DNA of 33,979 nucleotides from Sporotomaculum syntrophicum (GCF_009932395.1 NZ_LSRS01000010.1:1991-35969); one strand, 5' to 3'. Shown: positions 1-8,262, counted from the first letter of the stretch. Notes: generated from the letters alone by a model not told the origin. A program made the numbers and translations.

Positions 1-6
1 TTTTAT

Positions 7-14
7 TCCTCCTT
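7..14 (-). promoter_or_regulatory. Ribosome binding site of a gene starting just outside the window
   Basis: On the minus strand this reads AAGGAGGA, a near-perfect Shine-Dalgarno sequence, with six bases left before the window edge. A start codon should follow immediately outside. In related Firmicutes the sigH-tRNA block is followed by tuf/rpmG/secE/nusG-type genes, so one of those is expected, but the gene itself is not visible. Confidence 0.7.
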
Positions 15-117
15 GCTTTATCTTTAATTTAGAAGATAGCTATATAAGGTGTGACTCAGCAACAATAACCCATGGGATGATTAAAGGACTCAGCCAAAAC
101 CAGCCTTATAGTCTAAT

Positions 118-159
118 TGTTGTAATCTGATTATTACAACATCTATTTATTATTGCCAA
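118..159 (-). promoter_or_regulatory. Promoter with overlapping inverted repeat, for the gene beyond the left edge
   Basis: Reading the minus strand, a -35 TTGGCA (154-159) and a -10 AATAAT (130-135) are 18 bp apart, each one mismatch from the sigma-A consensus. A perfect 9-bp inverted repeat, TGTTGTAAT (118-126) and ATTACAACA (133-141), lies across the -10 and start site, as an operator would. The 110 bases between it and the left edge form an untranslated leader with a direct repeat GCTGAGTC. I see no gene in 1-296. Confidence 0.5.
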
Positions 160-270
160 ATTCACCACTTTTATTAACTAGCGCCCTAATTCAACAGTTT
201 TATTCTATAGTTTTCAAATAAATCCTTCTTCATTAATAATAAAATTTACCACAGAGTATGAAAAATGCAG

Positions 271-296
271 AAAAACCAGCATATAAGCTGGTTTTT
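271..296 (-). terminator. Rho-independent terminator of the first tRNA cluster
   Basis: Directly after the encoded CCA of tRNA-Met the minus strand forms a hairpin, AAAAACCAGC and GCTGGTTTTT around a six-base loop TTATAT. The 3' arm ends in a run of five T. It should end the tRNA transcript. Confidence 0.85.
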
Positions 297-373
297 TGGT
301 AGCGGCGCAGGGATTTGAACCCCGGACACTGCGGGTATGAACCGCATGCTCTGACCAACTGAGCTACGCCGCC
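297..373 (-). tRNA. tRNA-Met (CAT), elongator
   Basis: Complete cloverleaf on the minus strand: acceptor GGCGGCG pairs with CGCCGCT, anticodon loop TTCATAC gives CAT, T-loop is TTCAAAT, and the 3' CCA is encoded. The G1-U72 acceptor end and overall sequence match elongator tRNA-Met rather than the initiator, which is a separate gene at 462-537. It is the last gene of the cluster, directly before the terminator. Confidence 0.95.
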
Positions 374-382
374 ATATTTAAC

Positions 383-458
<76 letters not shown>

Positions 459-461
459 ATT

Positions 462-537
462 TGGTTGCGGGGGGGGGATTTGAACCCCCGACCTTCGGGT
501 TATGAGCCCGACGAGCTGCCAGCTGCTCCACCCCGCG
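462..537 (-). tRNA. Initiator tRNA-fMet (CAT)
   Basis: Minus-strand cloverleaf starting CGCGGGGTGGAGCAGC, the typical start of bacterial initiator tRNA. The first acceptor pair is a C1-A72 mismatch, the anticodon stem TCGGG/CCCGA ends in GC-rich pairs, and the loop CTCATAA gives CAT. The 3' CCA is encoded. A strong promoter lies just upstream at 550-578. Confidence 0.96.
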
Positions 538-549
538 TCAACATTTAAT

Positions 550-578
550 ACTATATCACATCTTAAAAGACTTTTCAA
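550..578 (-). promoter_or_regulatory. Sigma-A promoter for tRNA-fMet-Thr-Met
   Basis: The minus strand shows TTGAAA (573-578), a 17-bp spacer and TATAGT (550-555), each one mismatch from consensus, with an extended TG before the -10. The start site would fall within about ten bases of the tRNA-fMet 5' end. Confidence 0.75.
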
Positions 579-607
579 ATATCAATTATTACATATTTGT
601 TTTTGGT

Positions 608-692
<85 letters not shown>

Positions 693-700
693 AAAATTAA

Positions 701-776
701 TGGAGCCGGCGATGGGACTCGAACCCGCAACCTGCTGATTACAAGTCAGCTGCTCTACCAATTGAGCTACGCCGGC
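701..776 (-). tRNA. tRNA-Thr (TGT)
   Basis: Minus-strand cloverleaf starting GCCGGCG and ending in CCA. Anticodon stem CTGA/TCAG and loop CTTGTAA give TGT for threonine. It is the first gene of the tRNA cluster, about ten bases behind the predicted start site of a fully consensus promoter. Confidence 0.95.
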
Positions 777-792
777 ACTAGCGACAGAAGTT

Positions 793-821
793 ATTATAAG
801 CGAAGGATGTATCTTTGTCAA
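793..821 (-). promoter_or_regulatory. Perfect-consensus sigma-A promoter of the tRNA cluster
   Basis: On the minus strand TTGACA (816-821) and TATAAT (793-798) are separated by exactly 17 bp, a complete match to the housekeeping consensus, as expected for a heavily expressed stable-RNA operon. The start site is near 786, ten bases before tRNA-Thr. Confidence 0.9.
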
Positions 822-863
822 CAGATTGTTGTTATTAAAATACGAAAATATAAAGCAATAGAG

Positions 864-891
864 AAAGCCAGCGCTACAAGCATCTGGCTTT
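864..891 (-). terminator. Hairpin terminator after sigH
   Basis: AAAGCCAG (864-871) and CTGGCTTT (884-891) form an 8-bp stem just after the sigH stop codon. The T-run is longer on the plus strand (six T), while the minus strand has TTTCTC. It probably separates sigH from the tRNA promoter. Confidence 0.6.
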
Positions 892-910
892 TTTAACATG
901 CAATAACTTT

Positions 911-1573
911 CTAGGCTTCGCGTTTTTCCAGGTAACGCTCTAGTTTACGTTTAACTCTTTGCAAAGCATTGTCAATTGACTTAACATGTCTTTTTAGATC
1001 TTCGGCAATTTCTTGGTAGGATTTGCCCTCTAAATAAGACATTAACACCTTCCACTCCAATGAGCTCAATATCTCGCCCATTTTTTCTTCGATATCGTCA
1101 AATTCTTCCCGGCTAATAATTAGCTCTTCAGGGTCGGATATTTTTGAACCAGATATAACATCCAGCAAGGTACGGTCAGAGTCCTCGTCGTAAATAGGTT
1201 TATTTAAAGAAACGTATGAATTTAGTGGAATATGTTTTTGCCTGGTAGCAGTTTTGATAGCGGTTATAATTTGACGTGTAATACATAGCTCGGCAAAAGC
1301 ACGAAAAGACGACAACTTGTCCATTCTAAAATCACGAATCGCCTTATATAGACCGATCATACCCTCCTGGATAATATCCTCCCGGTCCGCACCGATCAAA
1401 AAATAAGAACGGGCTTTGGCTCGCACAAAATTTTTATATTTGTTGATCAAATACTCAAGAGCTACTTCGTCACCATCACGAGCAAACTCAACAATGTCTT
1501 CGTCGATCATTAATTGAAAATCGCTGGAAGTATCTATTTGGGCGTGTAAATTCAACAATATCCCTCCCGCCAT
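911..1573 (-). CDS. sigH: RNA polymerase sigma factor SigH (sigma-30 family)
   Basis: Alternative sigma factor that directs transition-state and early sporulation transcription in Bacillus and its relatives. The protein follows B. subtilis SigH closely throughout: region 2 has the block VRAKARSYFLIGADREDIIQ with EGMIGLYKAIRDF after it, a central stretch reads TATRQKHIPLNSYVSL, and region 4 ends HVKSIDNALQRVKRKLE. I place the start at the ATG at 1573 (220 residues), because GGGGAG lies just upstream and the family is about 218 residues long. A longer reading from GTG at 1615 has no ribosome binding site. It has its own promoter at 1719-1747, a leader of about 140 bases and a terminator behind it, so it can be expressed apart from the yacP-rlmB genes upstream. 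Confidence 0.96.
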   Translation of the reverse strand: MAGGILLNLHAQIDTSSDFQLMIDEDIVEFARDGDEVALEYLINKYKNFVRAKARSYFLIGADREDIIQEGMIGLYKAIRDFRMDKLSSFRAFAELCITRQIITAIKTATRQKHIPLNSYVSLNKPIYDEDSDRTLLDVISGSKISDPEELIISREEFDDIEEKMGEILSSLEWKVLMSYLEGKSYQEIAEDLKRHVKSIDNALQRVKRKLERYLEKREA

Positions 1574-1718
1574 AATCTCCCCAACGAAGCCCACAAAGAA
1601 AAAAACAACCCACACGTAAAACTATTAAAATCCAGGCGCTATTAATCCAAGACTAGCATGGGTAAACATATATATATTTATTTTAATCAACTAGCTAGTA
1701 CGCACGTTTACAGATTTT

Positions 1719-1747
1719 ATTATAATCATCAACGCAGGGCTCGTCAA
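1719..1747 (-). promoter_or_regulatory. Sigma-A promoter of sigH
   Basis: Minus-strand TTGACG (1742-1747), 17-bp spacer, TATAAT (1719-1724). It lies just behind the yacP stop codon. The start near 1712 gives a leader of about 140 bases before sigH. The leader is A/T rich and contains GTAAAC and GTTTAC as a distant inverted pair, with no recognised riboswitch. Confidence 0.8.
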
Positions 1748-1775
1748 GCAAAAAAGCTGTTTACCGATATTAACG

Positions 1776-2288
1776 CTATTCTTTTTTTCTTCTCCACTGT
1801 TCTAAGATTTGACGAATATGCCCTGCTAAACGGTTTTCCAAGTAACTATCTGTATAATCATTTCGCGTTAACCTCTGTTGACTTTCTTTTCTCATATCAC
1901 CAACCCGGGTCAAAAGTTCTCCTGGTGTCATGCGATAAGCACCTCGCCCGAAAATAACCCTTTGCTCCTCCCAATCGGAAGTAACCACTCGTATGTTGCC
2001 ATCATTTGGAATGTCACCGACTAGCCTTTCAATCATAGAATCGGCGGTCTCCTCTTCACGGGTATAAAAAATTTGCACACCATTTACTTCCTCATATCTT
2101 TCCACATTACCCTTGACACTATGAGCGTCAAAAACCAGCACTACCCTGTCACCACTAAACCCGGCATAATTGGCTAAGATATCTACCAGCTTGTCCCGAG
2201 CATGTTCCAGGTTTTCGTTCGCCAATACGTTCAACTCAGGCCAAGCATGGACAACATTATAACCATCCACCACTATATATTCATTCAT
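1776..2288 (-). CDS. NYN-domain endoribonuclease YacP/Rae1 family
   Basis: 170-residue protein of the YacP (Rae1) family, a PIN-like NYN nuclease which in B. subtilis enters the ribosome A site and cuts certain mRNAs. The N-terminal strand YIVVDGYNVVHAWPEL carries the first acidic residue of the fold. VVLVFDAHSVKGN and IRVVTSDWEEQ carry further conserved aspartates. Start chosen at ATG 2288, which has AGGGG at a good distance and sits one base beyond the rlmB stop; the longer reading from 2321 would run into rlmB. The neighbouring genes rlmB and mrnC are also RNA-acting, as in B. subtilis. Function is assigned from the family; the fold and the acidic residues are visible. Confidence 0.9.
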   Translation of the reverse strand: MNEYIVVDGYNVVHAWPELNVLANENLEHARDKLVDILANYAGFSGDRVVLVFDAHSVKGNVERYEEVNGVQIFYTREEETADSMIERLVGDIPNDGNIRVVTSDWEEQRVIFGRGAYRMTPGELLTRVGDMRKESQQRLTRNDYTDSYLENRLAGHIRQILEQWRRKKE

Positions 2289-2289
2289 C

Positions 2290-3021
2290 TTAACCCCTAC
2301 TTCTCCGGCGTACCACATCAAACAACACCAGGGCAGCGGCCACTGAGACGTTAAGTGAATTGACCCGGCCCGCCATAGGAAGTCTAACTAACAAATCGCA
2401 TTTTTCCTGCACCAGCCTTCCCAACCCCTTATCTTCACCACCGATTACTATAGCCAGCGGACCTAACAAAGGAGCATCCCAAACCAACTGTGAAGCATCA
2501 GGATGCGCACCCACTACCCATATACCACGTTCTTTAAGTAATTCAATGGTTCGGACCAAATTACCTACCCGGGCTACCGGCACGAACTCCACAGCTCCGG
2601 CTGAAGATTTAACCACCACCGGGGTAACGGCTGCAGCCCGGCGTTTGGGTATAATTACCCCGTGAGCTCCCGCCGCATCAGCAGTTCGTATGACCGCCCC
2701 CAAATTATGCGGATCCGTTACTTCATCCAACAGCACAAGCAAGGGGTCTTCATCTTTTATGGCATAAAGCATATCCTCAAGCTCGACATAAGCATAAGGC
2801 GCTACCTGGGCAATCACGCCCTGGTGCACTGAACCTGGTGCCATGTGTTCTAAGAATTGTCTATCTACATTGTGCACGGGAACCTGTTTTTCCCTGGCCA
2901 GTTTGATTATATCCGATGTGGCGGCTATTTTCATGCCCCTGGCTAAATATATTTTATTAATGTTCCGATCTGCCCGTAGCGCTTCAAGTACCGGATTGCG
3001 TCCAATAACGATTTGTTCCAT
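2290..3021 (-). CDS. rlmB: 23S rRNA (guanosine-2'-O-)-methyltransferase RlmB, TrmH/SpoU family
   Basis: 243-residue SPOUT methyltransferase that uses S-adenosylmethionine to methylate a 23S rRNA guanosine. The N-terminal substrate-binding part starts MEQIVIGRNPVLEALRA. The three SpoU motifs are present: DEVTDPHNLGAVIRTADAAG, then IVIGGEDKGLGRLV, then LPMAGRVNSLNVSVAAAL, which forms the trefoil knot. It sits 20 bases after thyX and one base before yacP, consistent with one transcript cysS-mrnC-thyX-rlmB-yacP, an order common in Firmicutes. The local ribosome binding site is GGGTGGG. Confidence 0.96.
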   Translation of the reverse strand: MEQIVIGRNPVLEALRADRNINKIYLARGMKIAATSDIIKLAREKQVPVHNVDRQFLEHMAPGSVHQGVIAQVAPYAYVELEDMLYAIKDEDPLLVLLDEVTDPHNLGAVIRTADAAGAHGVIIPKRRAAAVTPVVVKSSAGAVEFVPVARVGNLVRTIELLKERGIWVVGAHPDASQLVWDAPLLGPLAIVIGGEDKGLGRLVQEKCDLLVRLPMAGRVNSLNVSVAAALVLFDVVRRRSRG

Positions 3022-3041
3022 AGTTTTTTCCCACCCAATAG

Positions 3042-3782
3042 CTATAGTTTCCGAAACATTTCGCGCACCTTAACCTGTTCGCCACAGCACATCGCACCTT
3101 CTGGACATGGTCCTGTTAGACAGCCCGGGCCGGCATTCCGAAATAACTCCGGAGACTCCCGCCGAACCAGGCGAAGCATTTCGGTGGCCAGTGCACGAAT
3201 TTCCCACTGTGCCCGATTACAACAGCGCAGGGCAAAAAAATGCATCAATTCCCTGGCGTTCATAGTAACCACAAGCTTCGTTTCAGCTGCATTGGGCAAA
3301 ATAAACCGGGCATCTTCCCGAGCCGCATCTCCGTAGTCGGCCAGTTTTTCCAGCCAGTTATCATACCACTGTTGTATTTGAGCCATCTGCCGGGCATATT
3401 CTTGCACCTCAGCAGCACCTAAGTCAGCTATGCGCGGAGGTATAATATAATTAAACACGCCATCTTCTTTAGCGGCACTATCCTCACTAACATACCGCTG
3501 GGATTTGACACTAAAGCTAGCAATACGGTGCCTGGTTATCTGCGCTAATAAACTTCTGGATATGCCCTCAACACCAAAAGTAAAGCTAGCATGCTCAACA
3601 GGTGTTAGGTGTCCCATATCAGCCAATTTGCGTATAAAATGAGATTGATCACGTTCGGTTACACCTTTTTTCAGTTCCCCAATATCTGCGGATGAATAAC
3701 AAAGCTTAGCTGCCAAAGCCACCAACTGTTCAGGACAATGAGTATGGTGCAGCAATTCCACCCGCAACTCCGTTCTCCCCAT
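3042..3782 (-). CDS. thyX: Flavin-dependent thymidylate synthase ThyX
   Basis: Makes dTMP from dUMP using methylenetetrahydrofolate as carbon donor and FAD/NADPH as reductant. The diagnostic ThyX motif RHRIASFSVKSQRY is at residues 84-97. The 246-residue length is usual for the family. The C-terminus is rich in cysteine (CLTGPCPEGAMCC), seen in several clostridial ThyX proteins. ATG start with GGGGGA upstream. Placement between mrnC and rlmB is common in this group. No ThyA is present in the window, and the rest of the genome cannot be judged. Confidence 0.96.
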   Translation of the reverse strand: MGRTELRVELLHHTHCPEQLVALAAKLCYSSADIGELKKGVTERDQSHFIRKLADMGHLTPVEHASFTFGVEGISRSLLAQITRHRIASFSVKSQRYVSEDSAAKEDGVFNYIIPPRIADLGAAEVQEYARQMAQIQQWYDNWLEKLADYGDAAREDARFILPNAAETKLVVTMNARELMHFFALRCCNRAQWEIRALATEMLRLVRRESPELFRNAGPGCLTGPCPEGAMCCGEQVKVREMFRKL

Positions 3783-3832
3783 AACAGTGTTCCCCCGAAA
3801 TTTATTTTCTAATTTTAGATTTGTATGCCGGG

Positions 3833-4258
3833 TTAACTTTCCATACCCGGCTCCAACTCCTGTTTAATAACATCCCTGGCCAAGCTTAATATTTTTTCCA
3901 ACCGGAGCCAATCCCGCTGTAAATACAGGTAACCGACTAAGCTTTCGAAACCGGTGCTATGCCGGTATTCAATAACACTTTCCCCTCTCGGTGCGTGAGC
4001 GGGTTTAGCATTACGACCGCGACGGGCAACAGCTTCCTCATCTTTGTTGAGATGACCCTCTAGGGCACGGAAAATCTTGGCCTGGGTAGATGCACGCACA
4101 TGCCGTACCGCCTCTATGTGTAATTTATTAACATTAGTGATACCCTGTTCCACCAGATACTCCCGCACCGCCAATTCGTAGACCGCATCACCAATATAGG
4201 CTAAAACTAGAGAGGATACCTCCCGGGGGTTAGTTTTGACGAGATTTTTTCCAAACAT
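3833..4258 (-). CDS. mrnC: Mini-ribonuclease III
   Basis: 141-residue RNase III-like catalytic domain without the double-stranded RNA-binding domain. In B. subtilis MrnC matures the ends of 23S rRNA. The metal-binding signature AYIGDAVYELAVREYL is at about residues 20-35, and the second acidic site is in STGFESLVGYLYL near the end. The length equals the family norm. It lies three bases after cysS, the usual neighbour, so translation is probably coupled. Confidence 0.95.
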   Translation of the reverse strand: MFGKNLVKTNPREVSSLVLAYIGDAVYELAVREYLVEQGITNVNKLHIEAVRHVRASTQAKIFRALEGHLNKDEEAVARRGRNAKPAHAPRGESVIEYRHSTGFESLVGYLYLQRDWLRLEKILSLARDVIKQELEPGMES

Positions 4259-4261
4259 AAG

Positions 4262-5719
4262 CTAACTCAGTCTTTTCCAACGCACACCGTCAGGAGTATC
4301 CTCCAATGCTATACCCAACTCCCTCAACCGGTCACGTAGGTGGTCGGCAGTAGGCCAGTCTTTTTTTTGGCGTGCTTTTTGTCTGATTTCGATGAGCAAA
4401 TCAAGTAAATTCTGTACCAGACCCTCATCTCCTGTTTCTTGGTTATCCAACAAAGTATCCCCGGCGGCATTGGTTTTAAATATCCCCAGCACACTGTTAT
4501 ACTGAGCAAACATCTGCCGGGCTTTCTGTAATGCCGCCATTCTTTCCGCAAGGTTAGGATAATCGTTCCTTTGCAAGTAGCTGTTCACTTCCCGGGCCAA
4601 ATCAAACATCAGTCCTATGGCCAGAGCTGTATTAAAATCATCCTCCATAGCCTTATCAAACTCGATGTGTATCTTCTCCAAACGGGTAACCAGCAAAGGA
4701 TCAGGTCTTGCCTCGTCGTCAACTTCGCGACCTGCTAAAGCCTCATCAAGTAAACGCATGCTGGTTTTTATGCGTTCAAGCCCTCTTTGGGCAGATGTTA
4801 GTTTTTCATCGTCAAAATCTAAAGGACTACGGTAATGTGTCCCTAACAGGTAAAAGCGTACCACTTCGGATGTAAACTTGCTCAAAATATCACGCACTAA
4901 AAAAAAGTTGCCCAATGATTTGCTCATTTTTTCCTGGTTAATAGTTATAAATCCATTATGCATCCAGTAGCGGGCAAAAGACTGACCGGTGGCCGCTTCG
5001 GTCTGGGCAATCTCATTTTCATGATGGGGAAAAATCAAGTCAAACCCTCCGCCGTGTATATCAAAGTTTAAGCCCAAATATTTAAGCGCCATGGCAGAGC
5101 ATTCAATATGCCAGCCAGGCCTGCCCTTACCCCAGGGGCTTTCCCAGGCCGGTTCGCTAGGCTTGGCGGATTTCCACAATGCAAAGTCCATTGGGTCTAT
5201 TTTACGCACATCAACCTCAACCCGAGCTCCAGCCTGCATATCCTCTAAAGTTCGACCGGACAACTTGCCGTAACCTGTAAATTGTCGCACATTATAGTAG
5301 ACGTCACCGTCCACCACATAAGCATAACCTTTGTCCAGCAATGTTTTAATTAACTCAATGATCTCTGTGATATGACCGGAGACTTTGGGGTGAACATCCG
5401 CCCGCAATACATTTAAAGCATCGGCATCCTTAAAATATTCACCAATATAACGTTCAGCCAAAGCCAGAGGCTCATCACCTTCTTCCCTGGCCCGGGTAAT
5501 TATTTTGTCATCAATATCTGTGAAGTTTTGAACATATAAAACATTGAACCCTCGATATTTAAAATAACGTCGTACCGTGTCAAAAAACACTAACGGCCGG
5601 GCATTACCCAAATGGATGTAATTATAGGTTGTTGGCCCACAAACATATATGGACACTTTGCCCTGCTCTCGTGGTATGAATTCTTCCTTCTTTCTAGTCA
5701 TGGTATTATAAATACGCAT
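4262..5719 (-). CDS. cysS: Cysteinyl-tRNA synthetase
   Basis: 485-residue class I synthetase that charges tRNA-Cys. Visible marks: the zinc cysteine in [18 protein letters not shown], which also holds the HIGH-like box HLGN; zinc ligands in [10 protein letters not shown] and [10 protein letters not shown]; and the second signature KMSKSLGN. The start at ATG 5719 is needed to keep the IYNT stretch that aligns with the family N-terminus. No good Shine-Dalgarno sequence is close to it: AAAGGA is 17 bases upstream and is ideally placed for another ATG at 5730 that opens a ten-codon leader ORF. The gene has its own promoter at 5831-5860 and heads cysS-mrnC-thyX-rlmB-yacP. Confidence 0.97.
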   Translation of the reverse strand: MRIYNTMTRKKEEFIPREQGKVSIYVCGPTTYNYIHLGNARPLVFFDTVRRYFKYRGFNVLYVQNFTDIDDKIITRAREEGDEPLALAERYIGEYFKDADALNVLRADVHPKVSGHITEIIELIKTLLDKGYAYVVDGDVYYNVRQFTGYGKLSGRTLEDMQAGARVEVDVRKIDPMDFALWKSAKPSEPAWESPWGKGRPGWHIECSAMALKYLGLNFDIHGGGFDLIFPHHENEIAQTEAATGQSFARYWMHNGFITINQEKMSKSLGNFFLVRDILSKFTSEVVRFYLLGTHYRSPLDFDDEKLTSAQRGLERIKTSMRLLDEALAGREVDDEARPDPLLVTRLEKIHIEFDKAMEDDFNTALAIGLMFDLAREVNSYLQRNDYPNLAERMAALQKARQMFAQYNSVLGIFKTNAAGDTLLDNQETGDEGLVQNLLDLLIEIRQKARQKKDWPTADHLRDRLRELGIALEDTPDGVRWKRLS

Positions 5720-5730
5720 AATTCAATCAT
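5698..5730 (-). CDS. Possible leader peptide overlapping the start of cysS
   Basis: Ten codons, [10 protein letters not shown], then TGA. Its ATG has AAAGGA at the ideal six-base distance, better than that of cysS, and it overlaps the first codons of cysS in another frame. One of the ten codons is cysteine. It could be a translational coupling device or a cysteine-sensing leader, or the ribosome binding site may simply serve cysS from a distance. Existence as a translated peptide is inference. Confidence 0.35.
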   Translation of the reverse strand: MIELCVFIIP

Positions 5731-5830
5731 TACCGTTCCTTTCTTAGATATCAAACGGGCTATTCAAAAACAAGCTTAAGCTTGGCTTAATGATATTACT
5801 CCATATTATTGTATGCTTTTTCGACACCTA

Positions 5831-5860
5831 ATTATAGCACTGCGTAGCATTTACTAGCAA
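5831..5860 (-). promoter_or_regulatory. Sigma-A promoter of cysS
   Basis: Minus-strand TTGCTA (5855-5860), 18-bp spacer, TATAAT (5831-5836). The leader of about 105 bases contains a short palindrome CAAGCTTAAGCTTG followed by TTTTT (about 5771-5790), a weak terminator-like element. No T-box consensus is visible. Confidence 0.65.
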
Positions 5861-5897
5861 CTTATTGCATTAATTTGCCAGGGTTGGGCATATAATT

Positions 5898-5932
5898 AAA
5901 CCGTACCCCTTAAATGTGCCGGGATACGGTTT
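5898..5932 (-). terminator. Hairpin terminator after ispF
   Basis: AAACCGTACCCC (5898-5909) and GGGATACGGTTT (5921-5932) make a 12-bp stem with one G-U pair and an 11-base loop, starting ten bases beyond the ispF stop. The following minus-strand sequence TTTAATTATAT is T-rich but not a clean run. Confidence 0.65.
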
Positions 5933-5941
5933 ATGGCTTCA

Positions 5942-6424
5942 TTAACAATTATTGTCTTGATAAATACAGACGATCGCCTGGGCAGCAATACCCTCACCCC
6001 GCCCAGCAAACCCCAACCCTTCCGTAGTGGTCGCCTTAACGCTAATTAATTCTGGAGTCACGCCCATTTCCCGGGCAATATTAATACGCATTTGTTCTTT
6101 ATAAGGGGCAATCCTTGGAGCCTGAGCGATAACCACAGCATCTAAATTTCCTAATCGCCATAACCTGTTGTTAAGATAAGCACTCACCTTCTTCAATAGC
6201 ATCAAACTAGAAACACCACTGTACTGTGGATCATTATCTGGGAAATGTTCGCCGATATCCCCACAGCAGGCAGCACCCAGCAAAGCATCTATTACAGCGT
6301 GCACCAGAACATCAGCGTCTGAATGTCCTAGCAGCCCCATATGATAAGGAACTTCAACCCCGCCCAAAATCAATGGTCTGCCCACAACCAGACTATGCAC
6401 ATCATATCCAATACCCACCCTCAT
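5942..6424 (-). CDS. ispF: 2-C-methyl-D-erythritol 2,4-cyclodiphosphate synthase
   Basis: Enzyme of the MEP isoprenoid pathway that cyclises CDP-methylerythritol phosphate with loss of CMP. Metal-binding residues are seen in GIGYDVHSL and GHSDADVLVHAVIDALLGA. The loop FPDNDP and the C-terminal block KATTTEGLGFAGRGEGI are also typical. Start chosen at ATG 6424 (160 residues), which has GGAGG seven bases upstream; a longer frame to 6454 would overlap ispD without reason. It follows ispD by 19 bases and ends at a terminator. Confidence 0.96.
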   Translation of the reverse strand: MRVGIGYDVHSLVVGRPLILGGVEVPYHMGLLGHSDADVLVHAVIDALLGAACCGDIGEHFPDNDPQYSGVSSLMLLKKVSAYLNNRLWRLGNLDAVVIAQAPRIAPYKEQMRINIAREMGVTPELISVKATTTEGLGFAGRGEGIAAQAIVCIYQDNNC

Positions 6425-6443
6425 TTCGCAACCTCCCATGGGG

Positions 6444-7127
6444 TCAGGCTTCACGCAACAAAGCCCTGGCCAACACCATGTCTTCAGGGGTAGTAATTTT
6501 TATGTTTGTGTAATCGCCTCGTACCAGTTTAACAGGATGATCCAATCTCTCCACCAAAGAAGCATCATCCGTGACGGAATAACCATCAACTGCAGCTACC
6601 CGGTGTGCTTCGACCAGCAGTTGGTACTTAAACACCTGGGGGGTTTGCACCTGCCACAACTTGTCTCGCAGCAGGGTTTCCCGTACCAGACCTTCTTCCC
6701 CAGCTACCTTTATGGTATCTTTAGCTGGAACTGCCAGCGTAGCAGCCCCCCAATGCCTGGCCTGGCGAATCGTTTCCCGAATTCTTTCAGGCTTAATTAA
6801 CGGACGCGCGCCGTCATGCACCACTACCAGCTCAGCTGTGGAAGGCAAAGCCCGCAAACCAAGCATAACCGAATCTCTGCGACTGTCCCCGCCTGAAATG
6901 ACTTTAATTTGCGTGCCTTGCATAAATTTGTTCAATACTTGATGGAAATTTTCTTTTTCACCCGGCGCTACTACAAGTATTATCCCGTCCAACGGTACTG
7001 CCGCCAAAGCCTGCAACGCATGAACCACCACCGGCCGCCCGGCAAGCTCAAGCAATTGTTTATTCACATCTACACCCATACGGGTACTCCGGCCGGCTGC
7101 AGCCACCAGCGCGTAAATGCTACCCAA
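6444..7127 (-). CDS. ispD: 2-C-methyl-D-erythritol 4-phosphate cytidylyltransferase
   Basis: Transfers CMP to methylerythritol phosphate, the MEP step before IspF's kinase partner. The nucleotide-binding loop AAAGRSTRMG is at residues 9-18 and VVVHDGARPLI is at about 100. The 227-residue length is normal. The start codon is TTG at 7127, with GAGGTG seven bases upstream inside the end of the preceding gene, so the two genes overlap by eight bases and are probably coupled. Confidence 0.95.
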   Translation of the reverse strand: MGSIYALVAAAGRSTRMGVDVNKQLLELAGRPVVVHALQALAAVPLDGIILVVAPGEKENFHQVLNKFMQGTQIKVISGGDSRRDSVMLGLRALPSTAELVVVHDGARPLIKPERIRETIRQARHWGAATLAVPAKDTIKVAGEEGLVRETLLRDKLWQVQTPQVFKYQLLVEAHRVAAVDGYSVTDDASLVERLDHPVKLVRGDYTNIKITTPEDMVLARALLREA

Positions 7128-8262
7128 GCATTTTCACCTCTTCATAATTATGGACTTGCTGCTTGGTATCACCCCGCCGGTCTGTTTTAAACTTGGCAAA
7201 TATCATACGCCCAGCCGCTGTTTGCAGTACACTTGTGACTAATACCGTAATAGTTTGGTGCATATACAACTTGCCACCGTCTACCACAATCATCGTGCCG
7301 TCATCCAGGTAAGCCACACCCTGCCCCGACTCTTTACCTTCTTTAACAACTTGCACCACCATTTCCTCGCCTGGCAGCACAATAGGCTTGACAGCGTTTG
7401 CCAACTCATTAATGTTTAATACTTTAACGCCATGCAACTCTGCCACCTTATTTAAATTAAAATCATTAGTCATTATCTTGGCCCCCAATTTTTGGGCCAA
7501 CTTAACCAGTTTGGTGTCTACTTCCAGGGCATCGTCAATACCTTTGTTGTTATCATAAATCACAACTTTAACAGTTGAATCCTTGCGTAATTCATTTAAA
7601 ATATCCAACCCCCGGCGTCCCCGATTACGCTTGAGCAGATCTGATGAATCCGCTATATGACGCAGCTCCTCCAACACAAAACCAGGTACCACTAAGGTTC
7701 CTTCAATAAAACCACTGGCTGATAAATCGGCTATCCGACCATCAATAATTACGCTGGTATCAAGAATCTTTTGCATTTCAGCATGCTTGGCTTCCATAGC
7801 AGCTTTTTCCTTACTTCCACCTAAACGTGGAATATTACTAAAAAAACTCATTATTTCTTCACGCTTTTTAACACTTATCGTCATTCCAAGATAACCAAGT
7901 AATAAAGTTATCGCAATCCAAATAATTTCACCGGGAAATCCCATAAATGAAAAAACAGAACCTAATAAATTAGCTATTATAAGTCCAATAATAAGTCCGA
8001 CTGATCCCATGACCAAGTCCTGCACCGGCGTTTTACTGAGCATTTGCTCAAGCAATGCCGTCAGCCATATCGAAAACCGGATCAGCCAGGGCGTTAATAA
8101 AATGCCTAACACCAGACCAATCAGAGCACCCAACCCGATAACGCCAAACTTCATAGTATCAGTAAGGGGCAATAAATCCAACTCCGCTAGGTATCGTCCT
8201 AAATAACTACCGCTAGCGGAGAACAATAGCACCACAAGTGTAAATACTAACTTTCTGACCAT
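7120..8262 (-). CDS. Membrane-anchored PIN/TRAM-domain protein (YacL family)
   Basis: 380-residue protein conserved beside ispD in Firmicutes. Four membrane segments are seen at about residues 4-24, 38-60, 83-102 and 112-129. A cytosolic PIN nuclease-like domain follows (about 165-290), with acidic residues in ILDTSVIIDGRIADL and further on in IMTNDFNLNK. A C-terminal TRAM domain (about 300-365) should bind RNA. The biochemical role of this family is not settled; a membrane-associated ribonuclease is the natural reading. The ribosome binding site GGGAGGTG is strong. A weak promoter with TATAAT near 8310 may serve it. Confidence 0.9.
   Translation of the reverse strand: MVRKLVFTLVVLLFSASGSYLGRYLAELDLLPLTDTMKFGVIGLGALIGLVLGILLTPWLIRFSIWLTALLEQMLSKTPVQDLVMGSVGLIIGLIIANLLGSVFSFMGFPGEIIWIAITLLLGYLGMTISVKKREEIMSFFSNIPRLGGSKEKAAMEAKHAEMQKILDTSVIIDGRIADLSASGFIEGTLVVPGFVLEELRHIADSSDLLKRNRGRRGLDILNELRKDSTVKVVIYDNNKGIDDALEVDTKLVKLAQKLGAKIMTNDFNLNKVAELHGVKVLNINELANAVKPIVLPGEEMVVQVVKEGKESGQGVAYLDDGTMIVVDGGKLYMHQTITVLVTSVLQTAAGRMIFAKFKTDRRGDTKQQVHNYEEVKMLG

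Noticed and set aside
1658-1957. Plus-strand open frame of 99 codons
   Set aside because: It lies over the sigH promoter and the end of yacP, has no ribosome binding site, and its peptide looks like translated antisense.
5731-5897. T-box riboswitch before cysS
   Set aside because: No AGGGTGGNACCGCG-like T-box sequence on the minus strand; only a promoter, a short palindrome and the leader ORF are seen.
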